Source: Frateuria_A sp051900535 (lineage in GTDB: Bacteria > Pseudomonadota > Gammaproteobacteria > Xanthomonadales > Rhodanobacteraceae). From it: a DNA stretch of 64,000 nt. The notes under the pieces were generated by a model that did no database searches, was not told where the DNA came from, and saw nothing but the letters and a program-made list of their open reading frames with translations. Numbering within the stretch: position 1 is the first letter of the stretch; every line of letters starts with the position of its first letter. Position numbers and translations under genes: made by a program. Shown piece by piece: positions 63,963 through 64,000 of the stretch. The DNA is taken from assembly GCF_051900535.1 (NCBI RefSeq), contig NZ_JBHZGI010000006.1, forward strand, positions 1 through 64,000. The letters are read 5' to 3'.

Positions 63963-64000
63963 GGCTCGTCACTTGGGCACGATGCGGCGGGAGGTTACCA

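Overview
The window reads as a chromosome segment of a high-GC gammaproteobacterium of the Xanthomonadales (Lysobacterales), most likely Rhodanobacteraceae (the Dyella / Rhodanobacter / Luteibacter / Frateuria group). I infer this from the gene order (ruvC-ruvA-kup-ruvB-ybgC-tolQRAB-pal-cpoB-queE-queC-tRNA-Lys), from the strongly GC-rich third codon positions, and from several dispersed intergenic repeats that I associate with this order. No taxonomic marker such as rRNA is present, so the genus is not fixed.

Region 1 (1 to about 4.1 kb) is the distal part of an integron gene-cassette array. Eight attC sites of 56-60 bp separate short plus-strand cassettes. In every complete cassette the first six bases are the reverse complement of the first six bases of that cassette's own attC, which is the signature of excised circular cassettes. 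The cassette genes have lower GC than the rest and are almost all of unknown function: small membrane proteins, two secreted proteins with four cysteines each, a frameshifted DUF6869-like gene, two genes whose reading frames run into attC, and one protein with a HEPN-like R-N-x3-H motif. A degenerate attC-like sequence near 4.04-4.09 kb probably marks the old right end. The integrase and attI must lie left of the window. Two further small envelope proteins follow.

Region 2 (5.3-24.1 kb) is ordinary chromosome: an FMN reductase-like protein, an acyltransferase, a queuosine-precursor transporter, peptide deformylase, DUF427 and DUF4197 proteins, a DMT transporter, a glycosyltransferase, purL, dsbC, xerD, an RDD protein, a methyltransferase, an intracellular PHA depolymerase, a GH43 enzyme, threonine aldolase and tRNA-Lys. 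A repeat-rich gap at 12.02-12.51 kb holds a REP-like palindrome, a 13-bp tandem repeat and a three-hairpin element.

Region 3 (24.2-39.3 kb) is one long minus-strand block: yebC, ruvC, ruvA, kup, ruvB, ybgC, tolQ, tolR, tolA, tolB, pal, cpoB, queE, queC and then tRNA-Lys. It combines Holliday-junction processing, potassium uptake, the Tol-Pal envelope machine and queuosine synthesis. aspS, an alpha/beta hydrolase and an FmdB-type zinc ribbon lie upstream of it.

Region 4 (39.5-64 kb) holds a TonB-dependent receptor, clpB with a recognisable sigma-32 promoter, a PlsC-type acyltransferase, apt, a DMT transporter, DUF2007, a 2OG-Fe(II) oxygenase, glnS coupled to a deaminase and a TVP38-type membrane protein, HAD and OsmC genes, and lptF-lptG divergent from pepA-holC. 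After these comes a compact Ser/Thr phospho-signalling module (PP2C phosphatase and LysM lipoprotein converging on FHA protein and membrane kinase), then recQ and an alkyltransferase-like protein. The kinase has a C-terminal HAMP domain with nothing after it, an unusual arrangement. This module and the cassette array are the most interesting parts of the window.
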